In this document: positions 10,401-18,878 of the stretch, one piece after another
Layout of the letters: the number at the start of each line of letters is the position of its first letter
Numbering within the stretch: position 1 is the first letter of the stretch
Source: Mycolicibacterium sp. P1-5
GTDB taxonomy: Bacteria; Actinomycetota; Actinomycetes; Mycobacteriales; Mycobacteriaceae
Assembly: GCF_008329565.1 (NCBI RefSeq)
Contig: NZ_NPKT01000003.1
Location: forward strand, 62,001-126,000
Direction: 5' to 3'
Length of the DNA stretch: 64,000 nucleotides
Position numbers and translations under genes: made by a program
Notes under the pieces: generated by a model
Database searches by the model: none
The model's input: the letters and a program-made list of their open reading frames with translations, nothing else
Told to the model about the DNA's origin: nothing

Positions 10401-11656
10401 CCGGTGGGCTGCTCCGGGTCGCGCTGGAACGGCTCAGCGAACATGAAACTGCCTCGGGTACCAAGGAATTCGTTCGGCGCAGGCACGGCCGCCGCCTTGC
10501 CCTGCTCGCGACCGACGAACTCCTGTTGGCTGCGGCAGAATCGGCAGCTAAGCGCGTCGACGAGTTGGTGGCCGCTGACCGCAACATCGTCATCCCGGGA
10601 CCGACGGCGGCCCGGGAGCTGGGCAAGGCCTTCCTGGACGGCTACCGCTCGGTCAGTGATGCCGGTGCACAAACCGCGCTGCCCACCGACGGCCGGCTGA
10701 TCCGCTTGGCTGCGGCCATTTCCAAGCATGCCGCGGTATCCGGGCGCGCCGAGCTGCACAATAAGGACATCGCCGCATCTGCCGCGATTCAGACTGCGCT
10801 CACTGGCTTGGCGCAGTCGGAGTCGTTGTCGCCGTCGCAGATCCGTAGCCGGGTTCGCGCCCGTTTCCCCGAACTCGACCGTGTTCCGGCACCACCGCAT
10901 CTGGATACGTTTCTCAAACAGACGACTTTGGACCTGGAGTGGGACGCCACGTCGAGCACGTACCGGTTTCGGGACGCGCAGCCCCCCAGTGCGACGACGA
11001 TGCACACCCGCAATCCGACGACGATCCCGCCGACGACCGATCCCACTGCCACCGTCGCGCGAGACGACAGCGATCAACGCGCGACCCTACGGCGTTCACT
11101 GGACGAGCACGGCTTCGTCGCGATCGGGGTACCGGTGCCGCCGGACAGGCCCGGCGAGCACGAGCGGGTTGCGCGGGAACTCGCCGACGCCTACGACGGT
11201 GTCGTTGTCGATGTCACGACTCGCCTCATCGACTCGATGCGCAATTTGGCTAGCCAACAGGGCATCTCATGGGACTTGGTGCGCAGCGCGGATGCCGCCG
11301 ATGCCGGCAGCCTGGACGCTCGGGGCTTGCGGGCGGTGATCGATCGTGTGGTTCCGCAGTTGCGCGACGACCTGAGCGCAGAAGTATTTGGCGGCGAGCT
11401 GAGTGCTCAGCCGCTGATTCTGACTGAGGTGTCGCCCCTTGCGCGCTACGGCCACCTCGACGTCCTTGCCGAACTCAGCGACCTCGCCGCGCCACGGCGA
11501 CGCCCGATATGGGTGGTTCTGCCGCAATTGCGCGGCCAGCACGGCGCGTTGGTGGATCGCAAACCGATTCAATTGGGTTCTCCCGGTGGGCAGTTCATTA
11601 TGTGGCGCCCGACTGCCGATCTCGTGTCTGCGACTGACGATGAAGGAGTGGTGTGA
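7424..11656 (+). CDS. pglW: BREX type 2 serine/threonine kinase PglW
   Basis: A 1410-aa first gene of the Pgl/BREX-2 operon. Residues 1 to about 115 form a NERD nuclease-related domain (EVDLLVLARD followed by LIELKHY, with D53, E66 and K68). A first kinase-like region (about 225-490) has HRS instead of HRD and TDWD instead of DFG, so it is probably a pseudokinase. A second kinase domain (about 508-780) has a glycine loop (LGAGSTAVG), a VLK lysine, QRDIKPSN with D632 and a DFS metal motif, so it is likely active. A helix-hairpin-helix-like segment and a long C-terminal region typical of PglW follow. NERD plus kinase is the hallmark of PglW. Start is GTG at 7424 behind GAGGGGG. Confidence 0.92.
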   Translation: MNDGRWVQIAESQFAHEQHGLDAIKEALPDAPPFRAWANFEFRDNRGRWHEVDLLVLARDTLYLIELKHYRGVLRGNDHVWMRNGNRAEDSPLLLARRKAQYFASLLKDSLRQKAGHLPKGVIPYVQELVFLSHPEFVCDLSPSTAINLYGLDGATKTTGLPGISECLLAPARHEPITEHNSLLIAGLMKAIGLAPRRQREVGSWIIDEQPLADGDGWQDWPAFHHVDAERHARIRFYLTSQGAPTAEQHARTRAVTSEYHLLSRLRFDGLQVPEDIVNEPELGVGLVFPQPKGDVPLDLWLADHKGKLSLERQLDLIGRIADIVHYAHRNRVVHRSLNPRAIAIREKGSQLLPQVTDWDSAGVLPANPDTAVSRLSSGSLSLMAASPSDAAQLYSAPEGHRPTDPARIDIFGLGALAFFILSGQPPATERGELIDRLRRDRGLDLAAEMPQVRTSLRQLVLDATNPSPADRIADVASFLEQLTAVREDLLGKATGTDPLEAGPGAELDGRFVYRQRLGAGSTAVGILVTDKQVGDAQRVLKVAKDADAAERLLAEAKVLGKLENEERIVTLHDCLDVGGRTALLLRYAGRTTLAEELNNRGRLSIDVLERWGTDLLTALLALERAGVTQRDIKPSNLGVYQSSPRADSHLVMFDFSMAGVDAKNVDAGTPPYLDPFLGIGERRQYDTAAERYGAAVVLFEMATGKTPWYGSDENANPATVDDDVTLRPDMFEPTIAPVMTEFFASALSRRTENRPDTAEDMLRAWRAIFSALANEPEDQVDGEAAENATITTLLANSGLSARAVSALATVQVTTVGELMALDSTRLNRLVAREAKDTRKEITTRFRAWTKRLGKERKQASGDALMGLDDAVGLLLSAVSGARASTRKDAAEYLLGAKPGLDAFASSTELAAKLGKAAQRGPQLLKELQDDWAERQDTRELLDAVSEITRQVLSDFGGVVAIDTLTAEIRARLPEAPVTSTDLSQRARADRAAGGLLRVALERLSEHETASGTKEFVRRRHGRRLALLATDELLLAAAESAAKRVDELVAADRNIVIPGPTAARELGKAFLDGYRSVSDAGAQTALPTDGRLIRLAAAISKHAAVSGRAELHNKDIAASAAIQTALTGLAQSESLSPSQIRSRVRARFPELDRVPAPPHLDTFLKQTTLDLEWDATSSTYRFRDAQPPSATTMHTRNPTTIPPTTDPTATVARDDSDQRATLRRSLDEHGFVAIGVPVPPDRPGEHERVARELADAYDGVVVDVTTRLIDSMRNLASQQGISWDLVRSADAADAGSLDARGLRAVIDRVVPQLRDDLSAEVFGGELSAQPLILTEVSPLARYGHLDVLAELSDLAAPRRRPIWVVLPQLRGQHGALVDRKPIQLGSPGGQFIMWRPTADLVSATDDEGVV

Positions 11657-14600
11657 TGGCTGCGGCCACGTCGGATCTGGTGGCGGCGCTGCGCCGGCGG
11701 GTGCTCGACCTCGAAGCGGATCTGCGCACCCGAGTCGACGGTGCCGACGCTGACAGTCGGCAGGTCGATGTGTATGACGCGTGGAAGCGTGACTACGACA
11801 CGGCAGCGTCGGCTCATCGCACTGCGGCATCGTGGCAGGAGTGGCGCAACGACCGAGTCACGCAAGCTGCGGTGGCGTGGGTCTTGTTGACCGTTTTCGC
11901 CCGCTATTGCGAAGACAACAAGCTAGTGACGCCGCGGTGGATCTCCGGCGCGGACGCTGACGAGCGCACGCACGCCTTGGACTCGCGGCGCGCGTACTTT
12001 CAGCAGAACCCCGAAGACACCGACCGCGAGTGGATCGGCCAGATCATCGCGCACTTCGCGAAATTCCCGACAACGGCCGCACTGGTCGACTCATACTCCC
12101 CGATCCATCTGGTCGCGCCGTCCGGTGACGCGGCCCGCGCATTGCTGGAGTTTTGGTGGCAACAGAACGCCGACGGTGAACCCGCATTCTCGTTCCGAGG
12201 CATGGACACTCGCTTCCTCGGCGATCTCTACCAAGACCTCTCCGAGCACGCCAAGAAGACATTCGCGCTGCTCCAAACACCGGAGTTCGTGGAGGAATTC
12301 ATCCTCGACCAGACGATGGAGCCCGCGCTGGCCGACCGGCCGCTGCAGGGTTTCACGGTCATCGACCCAACGTGCGGATCGGGGCACTTCCTGCTCGGCG
12401 CCTTCCACCGTCTGCATGAGCGATGGCAGCGGCACGCCCCCGCGCTCGGCCCACGCGAACTCGTCGAGAAGGCCCTCGACGGCATCTACGGCGTGGACAT
12501 CAACCCGTTCGCCGTTGCGATCGCGCGATTCCGATTGTTGGTGGCCGCTCTCCATGCCGCTGGCGACACAAGCATTGAAGAGCGCATCGCCTACCACCCA
12601 CACCTCGCCGCAGGCGACAGCCTGCTGTGGGGCGCCAATCAGCAGCTGCTACCCGAAGACCTTCTTGCGAGCGGACATTCAGTACGGGCCGACACCACCG
12701 AGAACGCCGAAGCTCTGACTGGGATCCTGCAACGCGAACACGACGTCGTAGTCGGCAACCCGCCGTACATCACTGTCAAAGATGCTGCACTCAATGCCAC
12801 CTATCGTCAGCTCTATATGACCACACATCGTCAATACGCGCTGACTGCTCCGTTCATGGAGTTGTTGTTCCGTCTAGCCTACAGGCCGGGCCGCGAGCGA
12901 TCCGCCGGGTGGATCGGGCAGATCACGTCGAACTCGTTCATGAAACGCGAATTCGGCTCCAAGCTCATCGAAGGGTTCTTTCCAACCGTGGATCTTCAAC
13001 TCGTGATTGATTCTGAAGGCGCGTGGATTCCCGGGCACAACATGGACGGAACTCCGACTGCCATGCTCTTCGGGCGCAATCGCCCCCCAGTTGCGGCGAC
13101 TGTGCGCGCTGTGCTCAGCAAGGGAGTAAGGGAAACTCCCGCCGAAGCAATTGAGTGCGGATACGGCCCGTACTGGGCATCGATCGTTAAGCACGTCGGC
13201 CAAACTGGCTACGAAGACGCATATATCAGCGTTGCCGACCTGCCGCGCAAGACACTGAAAACCCATCCGTGGAGTTTGTCGGGAGGGGGCGCAGTCGAAC
13301 TGCTGCAACTGATTGATGCGAAACCTGCCAGGCTCTCTGAGCATATTGATGAGATCGGCCGAACCACCCACACCGGTTCCGATGACGCCTTCTACTTACC
13401 GATGCACACGTCGAACATGCTGAGGCTCACCACCGATGTCGCGCCTGTGATCCTGGGGGAAGACGTCCGCGACTACATGCTAGACGCCAACCTCGACACG
13501 ATCTTCCCGTACGACGCCACAGGTAAACCGAAGGTTCTGCGCGCCAACACCGTCCACTACCTGTGGCCGAACCGCGCATCGCTCTCACAGCGCATCGACT
13601 TCCAGCAGACGCTTGAGGCACGCGGACTAAGATGGTGCGACCATTCGATGTTCTTCCCCAAACGTTTCGCGGCGCCCCTTTCCATCGCCTTCGCCTTCAT
13701 CGCAACACATAATCACTTCGTGTTGGACCGCGGCGGAAAAGTCTTCAACAGGTCCGCACCGGTGATCAAACTGCCGGCAAGTGCGTCAGCGGACGAGCAT
13801 CTGAAACTGCTGGGGGTGTTGAATTCGTCGGTGGCGGCCTTCTGGCTTAAGCAGAATAGCCAGCCCAAAGGTGGTGCAGCGGAGCATCCTTGGTCACGAA
13901 CGTATGAGTTTACCGGGACCACTCTCCAAGGCTTCCCTCTGCCTGCAACTACGCCCGTCCAACGGCCTAGGGTGCTCGACGATCTCGCCCAGGGGTTCCA
14001 AGCTCAATCCCCTGCCCAACTCGCCAAGCTCGAAACCCCGGCTGCCGCATCACTCGAAGGTGCCCGCATCGAATCAGATCGACTGCGAAGCTTGATGATC
14101 GCCCATCAAGAGGAACTGGATTGGGACTACTACCGTATCTACGGCCTTATCGAGGATGACCTGACCTACGCTGGAGAAGTCCCCGAGATCGCCCTTGGCC
14201 AGCGCACCTTCGAGATCGCACTTGCGCGGCGGACGAAGGAGGGCGAGGAGACTGCCTGGTTCGACCGCCACTCGTCGACGCCGATCACCGAAATCCCTAG
14301 TCACTTGCCCGCCGACTATCGTGCACTCCTCCAACACCGCCTGGACGCCATCGAGTCCAACCCGCACATCCGGCTATTGGAACGTCCGGAGTACAAGCGG
14401 CGCTGGGCGGTCGAACCGTGGGACAAGCAGGTCCAGTCCGCACTGCGTGATTGGCTGCTCGACCGAGTGGAGGACCGTTCGTTGTGGTTCGACCGCGAAG
14501 GACGCCCGACCACCATGTCGACTGCGCAGTTGGCCGACGTTCTCGATCGCAACGATGACTTTCGTGGCGTGTTGCGGCTGTGGGCTGGCGACTCCAACGT

Positions 14601-15201
14601 CTCCACCGGTACCGCATTGGCCAAACTGCTTGCCGACGAGGGCGTTCCGTATCTGTCGGCCTACCGCTACAAACAACCAGGGTTGGAGAAGCGCGCGGTC
14701 TGGGAAGAGACCTGGGCTTTGCAACGCCGCGAAGACAGCGGCGAGAAGCTCGACGCTCCGATTCCGGTGCCGCCCAAGTACAAGCCGGCCGACTTCACCA
14801 AGACCTCCTACTGGTCACATCGCGGCAAGCTCGACGTGCCCAAGGAACGGTTCATCTCCTATCCGGGTGCGGGTCGCGATTCCGATTCCACTGAACTGCT
14901 CGGCTGGGCCGGCTGGGATCACGCTGACCAAGCACTCGCTCTCGCCGGGCTGATCAGCCAGCGCATCGAAGAAGGCTGGGAGACTCCCAAACTCATCCCC
15001 TTGCTCGCAGGACTGAACGAGCTCTTGCCCTGGGTTCGACAGTGGCACAACTTGATCGACCCCGAATTTGGCGAGTCCGTCGCCGACACCATCGCCGACG
15101 AGTTGACCACTCGTCTAACCGAACATCACCTCACCGTCACCGAGTTAAACAGTTGGCTGCCCGTACCAACGGGTCGAGGACGGAAGGCCCAGACATCGTG
15201 A
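11656..15201 (+). CDS. pglX: BREX type 2 DNA adenine methyltransferase PglX
   Basis: A 1181-aa class I SAM-dependent N6-adenine methyltransferase. Motif I is DPTCGSGHF starting at D237, and the catalytic motif IV is NPPY at 368-371; VDINPFAVAIAR is the adenine-MTase segment between them. A long C-terminal target-recognition region follows. In BREX this enzyme methylates a non-palindromic site in host DNA and is the self/non-self mark. The ATG at 11656 overlaps the pglW stop (TGATG) with GGAG 7 nt upstream; the in-frame GTG at 11653 is an alternative. The 3' end overlaps the pglY start, indicating translational coupling. Confidence 0.93.
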   Translation: MAAATSDLVAALRRRVLDLEADLRTRVDGADADSRQVDVYDAWKRDYDTAASAHRTAASWQEWRNDRVTQAAVAWVLLTVFARYCEDNKLVTPRWISGADADERTHALDSRRAYFQQNPEDTDREWIGQIIAHFAKFPTTAALVDSYSPIHLVAPSGDAARALLEFWWQQNADGEPAFSFRGMDTRFLGDLYQDLSEHAKKTFALLQTPEFVEEFILDQTMEPALADRPLQGFTVIDPTCGSGHFLLGAFHRLHERWQRHAPALGPRELVEKALDGIYGVDINPFAVAIARFRLLVAALHAAGDTSIEERIAYHPHLAAGDSLLWGANQQLLPEDLLASGHSVRADTTENAEALTGILQREHDVVVGNPPYITVKDAALNATYRQLYMTTHRQYALTAPFMELLFRLAYRPGRERSAGWIGQITSNSFMKREFGSKLIEGFFPTVDLQLVIDSEGAWIPGHNMDGTPTAMLFGRNRPPVAATVRAVLSKGVRETPAEAIECGYGPYWASIVKHVGQTGYEDAYISVADLPRKTLKTHPWSLSGGGAVELLQLIDAKPARLSEHIDEIGRTTHTGSDDAFYLPMHTSNMLRLTTDVAPVILGEDVRDYMLDANLDTIFPYDATGKPKVLRANTVHYLWPNRASLSQRIDFQQTLEARGLRWCDHSMFFPKRFAAPLSIAFAFIATHNHFVLDRGGKVFNRSAPVIKLPASASADEHLKLLGVLNSSVAAFWLKQNSQPKGGAAEHPWSRTYEFTGTTLQGFPLPATTPVQRPRVLDDLAQGFQAQSPAQLAKLETPAAASLEGARIESDRLRSLMIAHQEELDWDYYRIYGLIEDDLTYAGEVPEIALGQRTFEIALARRTKEGEETAWFDRHSSTPITEIPSHLPADYRALLQHRLDAIESNPHIRLLERPEYKRRWAVEPWDKQVQSALRDWLLDRVEDRSLWFDREGRPTTMSTAQLADVLDRNDDFRGVLRLWAGDSNVSTGTALAKLLADEGVPYLSAYRYKQPGLEKRAVWEETWALQRREDSGEKLDAPIPVPPKYKPADFTKTSYWSHRGKLDVPKERFISYPGAGRDSDSTELLGWAGWDHADQALALAGLISQRIEEGWETPKLIPLLAGLNELLPWVRQWHNLIDPEFGESVADTIADELTTRLTEHHLTVTELNSWLPVPTGRGRKAQTS

Positions 15202-18200
15202 CCACACTCCTGCGCGACGTCATCGACATCCCCGAACGCGTCGGCGCCGACGACTACGTCCTGCGCCTCACCGACAGCACCAACGACGACGCCCACATCG
15301 AGGCAGCGCTCGACCAGTACGTGCTCACCGCGTCCCTGCGCGACAACTTCAACGCCGCAATCGACATCGTCGCCGACGCATTGACGAAGGACACCTCGCG
15401 GGCGGCCTACCTCACCGGTTCCTTCGGCTCCGGCAAAAGCCACTTCATGGCCGTGCTCTACGCCCTTCTCGGGAACCACAAGGCAGTGCGCACCGAGAAG
15501 TTTCGAGACCTCACAGGTCGCTATGACGGTGAACTAAACGGCAAGAAGATCCTGCGGCTCACCTACCACCTGCTGGGCGCCAGGAGCCTGGAGCAGGCCG
15601 TGCTCAAGGGTTACGTCGAACAGATCAAGGTGCTGCACCCCGATGCCCCGCTCCCCGCCGTGCATGTCTCCGACTCCCTGCTCGACGACGCCGACAATCT
15701 CCGTAAACGCATGGGCGACGACGAGTTCCTGGCCGGACTGGGAGCGGGGCAGGGTCAAGGCGGCGGCTGGGGCGGCCTGCTCGGCGCAGCATGGGACTTG
15801 CCGCGCTACCAAGCCGCCCGCCACGCCACCGCCGAGGACACCGAACGCCGCGAACTGGTCTCCGCGCTCGTCAACAGCTACTTCACGTCGTTCTCCGAAA
15901 CCGCCGACTACGTCGACCTCGACCGCGGTCTCGTCGTGATCTCCGAGCACACGAAGTCCCTTGGCTACGACGGCGTCGTGCTCTTCCTCGACGAATTGGT
16001 GCTGTGGCTTGCGTTCTCGGTGCGTGACGCCGAATTCTTCGCCCGCGAATCCCAGAAGATCACCAAACTCGTCGAGTCATCGGGACGTCAGCGCGCAATC
16101 CCGTTGGTATCGTTCATCTCTCGGCAGATGGACCTGCGGAAGTGGTTCGCGGATGCCGGGGCATCCGGTGCCGAGCAGGAAGCGCTCGACAGCGCATTCC
16201 AATTCCAGCAGGGCCGGTTCCGTGAGATTGAGCTTGGTGACGACAATCTCGCCGAAGTCGCCCACTCGCGGCTACTGAAACCTAAGGACGAGGCCGCCCG
16301 GAAAATTCTTGACGATGCCTTCGCCAACCTCACCCGCACCGCCGCGGTATGGGATGTGCTGCAGGACAGCCTCAATACCGACGATCGGCATCGGGGCGCG
16401 TCCGAACAGGAGTTTCGGCTCACCTACCCGTTCTCCCCAGCGCTGGTGTCCACCCTGCGCAACCTCTCCTCGGTGATGCAGCGTGAACGCACCGCATTGA
16501 AGGTGATGCAGCGCATGCTGGTATCCCTGCGCGACACCCTGACTGTCGACGACCTCATTCCCGTCGGCGACTCCTATGACTTCATCGTCGACGGCAGCGA
16601 CCCCATCGACGGGCACGCCGGTGCAATGTTCAAGGCGGCATCCGACCTCTACAAGAACCGCCTGCTGCCCACCCTGCTCGACAAGCACTCCGTCAGTCAT
16701 GAGCAACTTGTCAAGGATCCCGCCTCGGTTCCGTCAGGATTTCGCGGTCAGGAACGCATCGCGAAGACACTGCTACTTTCCGCTATCGCACCGAAAGTAC
16801 CTGCGTTGCGGGACATCACCGCCGCGCGGCTCGCCGCGCTCAACCACGGTTCCATCAAGGCGCGCATGGCCGGCGGGGAAGCCCGCGTCGTCCTCGGTGT
16901 CGTCCGCGAATGGGCGCAAAAGGACGTTCCCGAGATCACCGTCTCCGAAGGTGCCAACCCGGTTATCCGGGTGCAACTCGCCGACGTCGACTACCAGTCG
17001 ATCATCGAACGCGTTCGCGGGGAGGATAACTCGGGTCGACGCCGCGTCCTCATCCGTCGCCTCGTTCACAAAGCGCTCGGGGTTCCCAGCGGGCAGGACG
17101 ATCTCAGTGGCGCCGCGACACGGACGGTGATCTGGCGCGGATCACGCCGCGAAGTCGACATCGTCTTCGGCAACGTCCGCGACGCCGGGTCCACACCGGA
17201 ACAGGCCTTCGATCCGAGACCCGGTACCTGGCGCGTGGTGGTCGACTACCCGTTCGACGAGGCCGGATACACCAGCGCCGACGACGTCAACCGCATCGAC
17301 CGGTTGTTGACCAGCGGCGATCGAAGCACCCTCGTGTGGCTGCCACGGTTCTTCACTGACTCCGCCATGGACGATTTGGCGCTGCTGGTCAAACTCGATT
17401 GGCTGTTCACCGGCAGCGGTGACCGTTGGACGGAGAACTCCGATCACCTCTCGGCGACCGATCGAGCCCAGGCCCGCGGCATTTTGGAGAACCTCCTTAG
17501 CGGCACGCTGACGAGCCTCGAGAGTCTGCTCAAGCAGGCCTACGGCATCGAACCGGCCGATCTGAAGCGAATCTCGGCAGAGTCAACGCAGTTCGATGTG
17601 CTCACGTCGCTGTCGCGAGACTTCAGCCCCGCCTTGCCGCCGGCCGCGAGCCTGGAAGACGCGCTGGTGAAGATCGTCGACCAGGCGTTCTCAGCGATCT
17701 ACCCGCAACACCCCGCCTTCGATCCCCCGTCCGACGAAGTCAGCGCCCGCAACTTCGAGACGGTCCGCGACTACGTCGAGAGGGCCGCCACCAACCGGGA
17801 CGGCCGGGTACCCACCGATCCCGGCACCGATCGCAAGACCGTCCGTCGCGTCGCAGGACCACTTCGTGTCGGCAAGGCCACCGAAGACCACTACCTGTTC
17901 GGCGAGGACTCCTTCGCATACTGGGCGGGTGAACTCGATCGCGCCGCGCTCACGGCTGACCCGCTGACGGTGGGTGCGATGCAACAGCATATTGAGGCCA
18001 TCGCCCCGGCGTGGGGTCTACGGCCGGAGGCCCGGGATCTGGTGATCAGCGCATGGGCACTGCTGCGGAAGCGTGCCTGGTTCAATGCTGGCGCAGCCTG
18101 CCCACCACCTGCTTTGGGGCGGATGTCGCCCAGCATTGAGCTGCGGGCCGAAGAGCTCCCGGAGCAGCACGCGTGGGACGACGCCCGCTCCAATGCGTCG

Positions 18201-18878
18201 AAGTTGTTCGGGTACACCATCGCTCGCACCTACCTCACCGGTGCGAACGTCGCCGACTTCGCCACCCAGGTTCGCGCGAACGCGACCCAGAGCACGAACC
18301 AATTGGGCTACCTCGTCGAGGAAGTCGAACGCGCCTATCAACGGCTCGGGATGACCCAAGGCCCCGGCGACCGACTCGCCTCAGCCATCGCGTTGCGCAG
18401 TCTCACGGAGCGCTTGCAGGGCATGTCGGGGAACGTCGCCGTGATCAACGCCATGGCGGGCGCCGACCTTCCCGTCGCTGCCGAGACCGCAGGCCAGATC
18501 CGCAACGATGCGGGCCGGGACACCCAGGCGCTGCGAAGTTTCAAGTGGAAGCTGGTCGAACGACTCCAGCAAGGCGTCCAACGCGGTGACGCAAGTGGCG
18601 AGAGTGCGCGTGTCATCGAAAAGGCGCTCCACTCGGCTATTTCGATCCCCGGACGTTCGCTGAGCGACGAACTCGCCTCCGTCGAGAACAAGCTCGTCGC
18701 ATGGGTCGTCGACGAAGACGGTGGTGGCACGCCTCCACCACCGCCTCCACCGCCGCCAACGGTCAAGGGCGATGCCACGCTAAATACCACCGAGGACATC
18801 TCGATATTCGTCGCCGACCTCCACAAGGCAATCGACGAACACGGCAAGGAAGTTCACGTTCACTGGTGGGTCGATTGA
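15198..18878 (+). CDS. pglY: BREX type 2 ATPase PglY (BrxC-related)
   Basis: A 1226-aa P-loop ATPase. The Walker A GSFGSGKSHF contains K80 close to the N-terminus, and VVLFLDELVLWL is the Walker B strand. This layout, with a long helical body, matches PglY/BrxC (DUF6079-type) proteins. It ends with a proline run (about ten prolines near residue 1180) before the C-terminal segment, probably a flexible linker. GTG at 15198 shares bases with the pglX stop (GTGA). An open frame extends upstream to 15042, but it lies inside pglX and its predicted residues are arginine-rich shadow sequence, so I rejected that extension. Confidence 0.9.
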   Translation: MTTLLRDVIDIPERVGADDYVLRLTDSTNDDAHIEAALDQYVLTASLRDNFNAAIDIVADALTKDTSRAAYLTGSFGSGKSHFMAVLYALLGNHKAVRTEKFRDLTGRYDGELNGKKILRLTYHLLGARSLEQAVLKGYVEQIKVLHPDAPLPAVHVSDSLLDDADNLRKRMGDDEFLAGLGAGQGQGGGWGGLLGAAWDLPRYQAARHATAEDTERRELVSALVNSYFTSFSETADYVDLDRGLVVISEHTKSLGYDGVVLFLDELVLWLAFSVRDAEFFARESQKITKLVESSGRQRAIPLVSFISRQMDLRKWFADAGASGAEQEALDSAFQFQQGRFREIELGDDNLAEVAHSRLLKPKDEAARKILDDAFANLTRTAAVWDVLQDSLNTDDRHRGASEQEFRLTYPFSPALVSTLRNLSSVMQRERTALKVMQRMLVSLRDTLTVDDLIPVGDSYDFIVDGSDPIDGHAGAMFKAASDLYKNRLLPTLLDKHSVSHEQLVKDPASVPSGFRGQERIAKTLLLSAIAPKVPALRDITAARLAALNHGSIKARMAGGEARVVLGVVREWAQKDVPEITVSEGANPVIRVQLADVDYQSIIERVRGEDNSGRRRVLIRRLVHKALGVPSGQDDLSGAATRTVIWRGSRREVDIVFGNVRDAGSTPEQAFDPRPGTWRVVVDYPFDEAGYTSADDVNRIDRLLTSGDRSTLVWLPRFFTDSAMDDLALLVKLDWLFTGSGDRWTENSDHLSATDRAQARGILENLLSGTLTSLESLLKQAYGIEPADLKRISAESTQFDVLTSLSRDFSPALPPAASLEDALVKIVDQAFSAIYPQHPAFDPPSDEVSARNFETVRDYVERAATNRDGRVPTDPGTDRKTVRRVAGPLRVGKATEDHYLFGEDSFAYWAGELDRAALTADPLTVGAMQQHIEAIAPAWGLRPEARDLVISAWALLRKRAWFNAGAACPPPALGRMSPSIELRAEELPEQHAWDDARSNASKLFGYTIARTYLTGANVADFATQVRANATQSTNQLGYLVEEVERAYQRLGMTQGPGDRLASAIALRSLTERLQGMSGNVAVINAMAGADLPVAAETAGQIRNDAGRDTQALRSFKWKLVERLQQGVQRGDASGESARVIEKALHSAISIPGRSLSDELASVENKLVAWVVDEDGGGTPPPPPPPPPTVKGDATLNTTEDISIFVADLHKAIDEHGKEVHVHWWVD

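Noticed and set aside
15042..15197. N-terminal extension of pglY
   Set aside because: Lies inside pglX and translates to arginine-rich shadow sequence; GTG at 15198 overlapping the pglX stop is the sensible start.
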